Of a DNA stretch of 64,000 bases, positions 60,162 through 64,000 are shown in pieces (positions within the stretch are counted from its first letter, which is position 1; each line of letters starts with the position of its first letter). This DNA comes from CAWJMD01 sp963700925. Its GTDB lineage: Bacteria; Actinomycetota; Actinomycetes; Actinomycetales; CAWJMD01. The DNA lies in NCBI GenBank assembly GCA_963700925.1, contig OY969553.1, positions 2,418,001-2,482,000 of the forward strand, in the 5' to 3' direction. Both the position numbers and the translations under genes were made by a program. A model generated the notes under the pieces. It saw only the letters and a program-made list of their open reading frames with translations. It searched no databases and was not told the DNA's origin.

Positions 60162-63100
60162 TCAGGGGCTGCTCTCGAACGCATCGTTGGTGGCGAGGTT
60201 CTCGGCCAGCGACTTGCCGCGCACGCTCAAAGCCCCTGCGGGACCGTCGCCGCGATAGAGGTACCGGTACGCACGCCCACGCCTGACAAGCCATCTGGCG
60301 AGGGCGGCGTGCTGGGTCTCGTCCGGCTCCATCCTGATCCTGACCAGTCCCGCCTTGGCCTCCTGCACGTACTGGGTTGTCAGGGCGCGGCGCGCGATGG
60401 TGGGGCCGACCGCGGGTACGACGAGCACGAGGGCCAGTGCGATCACCAGAGCCGTACCCAGTGCAACGCTCCGCGCCCGCTGGTTGTCGGGCGGGACGAA
60501 GTAGACGATGGCGGCAGCGGCCACCAGGTAGATCGCGCCATACACCACCGACCAGCCGACCGTCGCGGCCATCGGGTGGGTCGCCCGGCGCCTTCGGTGA
60601 CCCTTGACGTCGTCCGCCTCCCAGACCTGGAAGCCGCGGCCGCGGAAAAGGGCGAGCGCGGTTCCCACAGCCACCAGCGCCAGCGCCAGGTACAGACCGA
60701 GGAGCGGGTCCAGCGTCTCCACCCAGTGCACCGACCGGGCGGCCGCGTGCGCGACGTTGTCGTGCCAGCCGTACTTCAGGGTCAGAACGACCAGTACGGC
60801 GACCGCAACCGCAGCGACGAGCATCGCGGCGATCCGCATCTTCGAGCTGCGCCAGGCGTCGACGACTGCGGCGAACGGCGTGCGGAGCGGGGACGGCAGG
60901 CTTCCGAGGAGCACCAGCGCGAGGGCGACGAGGAGCACCACGATCGTGACGGTCAGGCTGCGGTTCCGCTCCTCGTCCGCATCACCCGACTGCACGGCGT
61001 AGGCAAGAAGCGGGGCCACCGGAGACAGCAGCACGACACCGTGCAGGAGGGTCCCGGTTCTCAGTGCCGCGTAGGCGAACACAGTCAGCCCGGTGCCGGC
61101 TCCGAGGGCGGCGAGCACCGACTGGGCTGGCCCGCTCGTCACGCCCAGTAGCGACAGCGACAGCATCACGCCGCCGGTCAGGATCCCCAGCAGAGCGAGG
61201 AAGCGGGCGACGGTTCCGCCGGACGCCAGCCCGCGCAGGACCCAGTAGGGGAACAGGACGAACCCGCGGACCGCACGGGTCACTGGCTTGAGCGCTCCGA
61301 AGCCCGATCCGGGGCCGTCGAGGACCGTCGCGGCTACGCCCGCTGCCGTTGCGGCAGTTCGGATCATCTGGTTGCTGCCGAGCTCCCCGCCGAGCGGCTC
61401 GCGTCCGATGCCGGCCCGGTCGAGCGCCTGTAGCGCGCGGAACCCGAGGTGGTACCGCCGCAGCCGGTCGGCCTGTGTCGTTCCCCCAGCGTCCGTCTTC
61501 AACGCGTGCAGGACGGTCTGCTCCTGGGCGAGGAACAGCTCACCTCGCGATGCCGTGTTGGCGCCGTCGAGGCGGTCTGCCGTGACAGCGGCCGCGATCA
61601 CCGGCAGCTCCTCGAGGGCGATGGTGAGGTGCCGCGGGTAGGCCGCCAGAGCGGCGAGAGAGGTGAGCGAAGGCGGGAGGTCCGCGAGTGCTGAGCCGGC
61701 CGCGATGACGGGGCCCACTTCCTTGACCGCCTTCTTGCGCAACGCGTCCAGCGCCAACCAGAGCGGCGTCGGATCCACGTCACCGTCTGGTTCGAGCGCC
61801 GCTACGGGTACCCCGAAGGAGGCGGCGATGACCTCGTCGACGACCTGACGGGCGTCGACCCCGGAGGCGAGGTGCCACAACCGAACTCGACCGGGCGAGA
61901 CGACCACGCGGGCCAGCATCGTGGCGGCGTCGAGGCGGCCCCATGCCCAGTCGTTCATGCGCCACGATCGCTTCAGGAAGCCGCCGAACCGGTTCAGCTC
62001 GGTACCGCCCACCTTGTCGTCCGGGGTGACGGAGTGGACGGCGAAGGCGTTCTGAGTCAGCAGCGACACCTGGACGAGGTTGAGCGGCTGGGTGTTCTCC
62101 GTGGGCGTCTCGTCGCCGATGGTCCAGCTCGCGACATGCAGCCGCACCAGGCGTGCGTAGAGCGGACGAATGTCAGGCGTGAATCCCGGAACTGCCTGTG
62201 CCGGAATCCCTTCGAACAACGGCGCCCACGCCGTGCCCTCGGCCACAGCGGCCAGGGCGTGCAGCGCGACGACGGCAGACGCGACTGCCCGCGCGGCCTT
62301 GACCCCCGCGCCGCCCTGATCGGCGTCGGCGCGGACGGCGTCGAGAACGTGCTCTCCGACGCCGGCAGGTGGAGGCGGGCTCGGAGCAGCGCCCACGTGC
62401 CAGTCGTACGCCCAGAGCCGCGTCCGCCAGTAGAGCGAGCCCGGCGTCAGTGACCGCAGCGCAGGCACCGACAGCCACCGGTCGTCAACGGTCGCCCTGG
62501 AGGCCCTGAGCATGGCCAGCGACGCGTGTGCCGCGGCGCGCGCGGCCCCGAGGACCCCGCCTGGGTCCTGAGGAGTGGTCGCCGTCAGGTCACGGGTGAT
62601 CTCGAGGCAGATGTCGACCACGTCGACGGCGGCCGACACTCCCCATGGCCAGTGCGACGGCAGCTCGTCGTCGACGCCGGGGAGGTCCTTGGGCAGGTAG
62701 GGCAGACGGCCGTTGGTGTGCAGGCTCTCGTGCTGAGCGTCGAAGGCGGCCTGGCGAATCCGTTCGTACGACCAGCCTTCGGGAGTGTTGACACGAGTCG
62801 CCAGGTCGCGCGCGGCCCGCCGGATGCGCAGCCTGCCGTAGTGCGCGAAGAGCGTCTCCGAGAGGCCGGTCAGGCCTTCGGGCCCGCTGGTGCGCATCAC
62901 GTCGGCGCGGGTACTGCCCCGCGACCCGGCGCGGCGGTTGTGGTCATCGATCTGGTCGACGAACGTCTTGCTCCCCTGGTTCGTCAGCGCCCCCAGGAGC
63001 CCGCTGAGGGTTCCTGTGACCGTCGGCGCCTCTGCCCGGTCCGCAGGGGTGTCGTCGAGTCGGGCCGGTGCGTGGGGAAAGACGAGCAGCATCACGCGCT

Positions 63101-64000
63101 GCACTGGACCCGACGACGGCATCCGGTGGATCGCCGAGAGGGCTGCCTTGGTCGGCGTGTTGGCAAGTACGCCTCCGTCGACGCACCAGCGCGAGCGGTC
63201 CGTTGCGGGGGCTACGCCGTTGCTCGACTCGCGCCAGTCGGCGTGCGCGCCCATGTCGAGCCGCGTGTTGGGGTCGCCGGGATCCGCTGGGTTCGTTGGC
63301 TCCAGCCGGGTCCCGGTGGCCGGGACGTGCACCGGCTCGAATGCCACCGGGAAGCTCGCCGTGCACCGAGCCGCGAGCGCTAGGCGGCGCGCGAGCAGCT
63401 GTCGTGCTGCTGGGTCCCCGTCCACGCCAAAGTCGTCGGGTGCGCCCGCCACCGCTGCGACGGGATCGTCGCGGCGGAACGTGAATCGGCCCTCGTGCAC
63501 CACCTGCGGCAGTCGCTGACCGAACGAGTCCACCGTGATCTTGGGTGCGCCCCGCAAGAGGGTCGTCGTGATGGTGAGGTCGATCGGCCGGTCCCCCGGC
63601 TCGGTCGGCTGCCAGCCGTCCATCAGTGTCGACATGGCCTGCTCGAGGGCAGGCAGGAAGTAGTCGTCGCCCTTCAGCAGTGAGGACGGGGCACCCTGGA
63701 ACGGGCGCTGCAGCAGGCTCTCCATCCGCCCCTGTTCGGCCCACAGGTCGCGCAGCATGCTGACCTCGGCGCGCTTGTTCACCTGCGAGAGCGCCAGTGC
63801 CGCTCCGTTGATGCCGCCGGCGGACGTGCCGGTGATGACGTCGGCTCTGGCTGTGACGTTCAGCAGCGCGGCCAGTCGCGTCCACTCGTCGTCGGATGCT
63901 CCTGCCGTGCCGGCGCGGGTCACGGCGTCGATCTCGTTGACCGCGCCTCCCATCCAGACGGCCAGGCTGACGCCGCCGTTGAGCACGACGGCGAACCTGA
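60162..64000 (-). CDS. Large patatin-like phospholipase with membrane domain (start beyond window edge)
   Basis: More than 1270 residues are visible and the frame is still open at 64000 (RFAVVLNGGVSLAVWMGG, the usual patatin N-terminus, runs off the edge). The serine lipase elbow is ITGTSAGGINGAALALS near the start, and DGGVLANTPTKAAL holds the catalytic Asp. The central region is helical (DUF3376-type). The C-terminus has about nine membrane spans (for example VARFLALLGILTGGVMLSLSLLG). A role in lipid hydrolysis at the membrane is likely; the substrate is unknown. Confidence 0.88.
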   Translation of the reverse strand, partial: RFAVVLNGGVSLAVWMGGAVNEIDAVTRAGTAGASDDEWTRLAALLNVTARADVITGTSAGGINGAALALSQVNKRAEVSMLRDLWAEQGRMESLLQRPFQGAPSSLLKGDDYFLPALEQAMSTLMDGWQPTEPGDRPIDLTITTTLLRGAPKITVDSFGQRLPQVVHEGRFTFRRDDPVAAVAGAPDDFGVDGDPAARQLLARRLALAARCTASFPVAFEPVHVPATGTRLEPTNPADPGDPNTRLDMGAHADWRESSNGVAPATDRSRWCVDGGVLANTPTKAALSAIHRMPSSGPVQRVMLLVFPHAPARLDDTPADRAEAPTVTGTLSGLLGALTNQGSKTFVDQIDDHNRRAGSRGSTRADVMRTSGPEGLTGLSETLFAHYGRLRIRRAARDLATRVNTPEGWSYERIRQAAFDAQHESLHTNGRLPYLPKDLPGVDDELPSHWPWGVSAAVDVVDICLEITRDLTATTPQDPGGVLGAARAAAHASLAMLRASRATVDDRWLSVPALRSLTPGSLYWRTRLWAYDWHVGAAPSPPPPAGVGEHVLDAVRADADQGGAGVKAARAVASAVVALHALAAVAEGTAWAPLFEGIPAQAVPGFTPDIRPLYARLVRLHVASWTIGDETPTENTQPLNLVQVSLLTQNAFAVHSVTPDDKVGGTELNRFGGFLKRSWRMNDWAWGRLDAATMLARVVVSPGRVRLWHLASGVDARQVVDEVIAASFGVPVAALEPDGDVDPTPLWLALDALRKKAVKEVGPVIAAGSALADLPPSLTSLAALAAYPRHLTIALEELPVIAAAVTADRLDGANTASRGELFLAQEQTVLHALKTDAGGTTQADRLRRYHLGFRALQALDRAGIGREPLGGELGSNQMIRTAATAAGVAATVLDGPGSGFGALKPVTRAVRGFVLFPYWVLRGLASGGTVARFLALLGILTGGVMLSLSLLGVTSGPAQSVLAALGAGTGLTVFAYAALRTGTLLHGVVLLSPVAPLLAYAVQSGDADEERNRSLTVTIVVLLVALALVLLGSLPSPLRTPFAAVVDAWRSSKMRIAAMLVAAVAVAVLVVLTLKYGWHDNVAHAAARSVHWVETLDPLLGLYLALALVAVGTALALFRGRGFQVWEADDVKGHRRRRATHPMAATVGWSVVYGAIYLVAAAAIVYFVPPDNQRARSVALGTALVIALALVLVVPAVGPTIARRALTTQYVQEAKAGLVRIRMEPDETQHAALARWLVRRGRAYRYLYRGDGPAGALSVRGKSLAENLATNDAFESSP

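Overview
This window is high-GC DNA packed tightly with genes. Many start and stop codons overlap as ATGA or GTGA, and GTG starts are frequent. The content points to an actinobacterium: a group 1h high-affinity [NiFe] hydrogenase cluster, a class F sortase pair, Ku with a split LigD, and a BldC-like helix-turn-helix protein. A Nocardioidaceae-like member of the Propionibacteriales is my best guess, but the family is an inference. I saw no rRNA, tRNA, CRISPR array or insertion sequence.

Layout. 1-8.5 kb holds a Kai-type module: kaiC, two kaiB paralogues and a PAS gene cut by the left edge, all on the minus strand, preceded by two alanine-rich proteins of which one carries a BldC/MerR-like HTH. 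Divergent from it run a PAS-PAS-GGDEF-EAL gene and an RsbW-like ATPase gene. The N-terminal coding parts of the two PAS genes form an inverted repeat of at least 222 bp with a single mismatch, which brackets the whole Kai cassette. 8.5-14.8 kb encodes a secreted M14 carboxypeptidase, a double ABM-fold protein, and a cell-wall type secreted protein with its class F sortase. 14.8-25.7 kb is a sugar and sugar-acid catabolic island. A minus-strand operon (2-keto-3-deoxy sugar kinase, IclR regulator, KDPG/KDPGal aldolase, RidA, galactonate-dehydratase-like enolase) faces a plus-strand run (D-aminoacylase family hydrolase, four-gene sugar ABC transporter, aldose 1-epimerase). A motif of about 17 bp is shared by the two upstream regions of the plus-strand genes. 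A membrane diguanylate cyclase follows.

27-37.1 kb is the hydrogenase cluster: hypA, hypB, small and large subunits, a NifU/Rieske-like fusion, several conserved genes of unknown function, a 39-residue membrane protein, two acidic proteins, maturation protease and hypC. The small subunit has Asp in place of a proximal-cluster Cys, the hallmark of the oxygen-insensitive actinobacterial (group 1h/5) enzymes that take up atmospheric H2. hypD, hypE and hypF are not here. A four-copy repeat of about 59 bp follows, then a Fe3+-type ABC transporter, an MFS transporter, an SDR, and an alpha/beta hydrolase.

44.5-48 kb carries an NHEJ locus (LigD polymerase and LigD ligase as separate proteins, divergent from Ku with a Lys-rich tail). 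48-64 kb is mostly housekeeping or general metabolism: a Gly-Gly-Ala-Asp repeat protein, JmjC oxygenase, sucrase/ferredoxin-like protein, ChrA transporter, phosphoglucomutase, DODA-type dioxygenase, Nudix hydrolase, ketopantoate-reductase-like protein, PlsC acyltransferase, PH-domain protein, two small membrane proteins, Upp, TadA with its acidic companion, and a large patatin-membrane protein cut by the right edge.

The most unusual region is the Kai cassette bracketed by in-frame inverted repeats. Recombination between the arms would flip about 5 kb and swap the output domains of the two PAS proteins.
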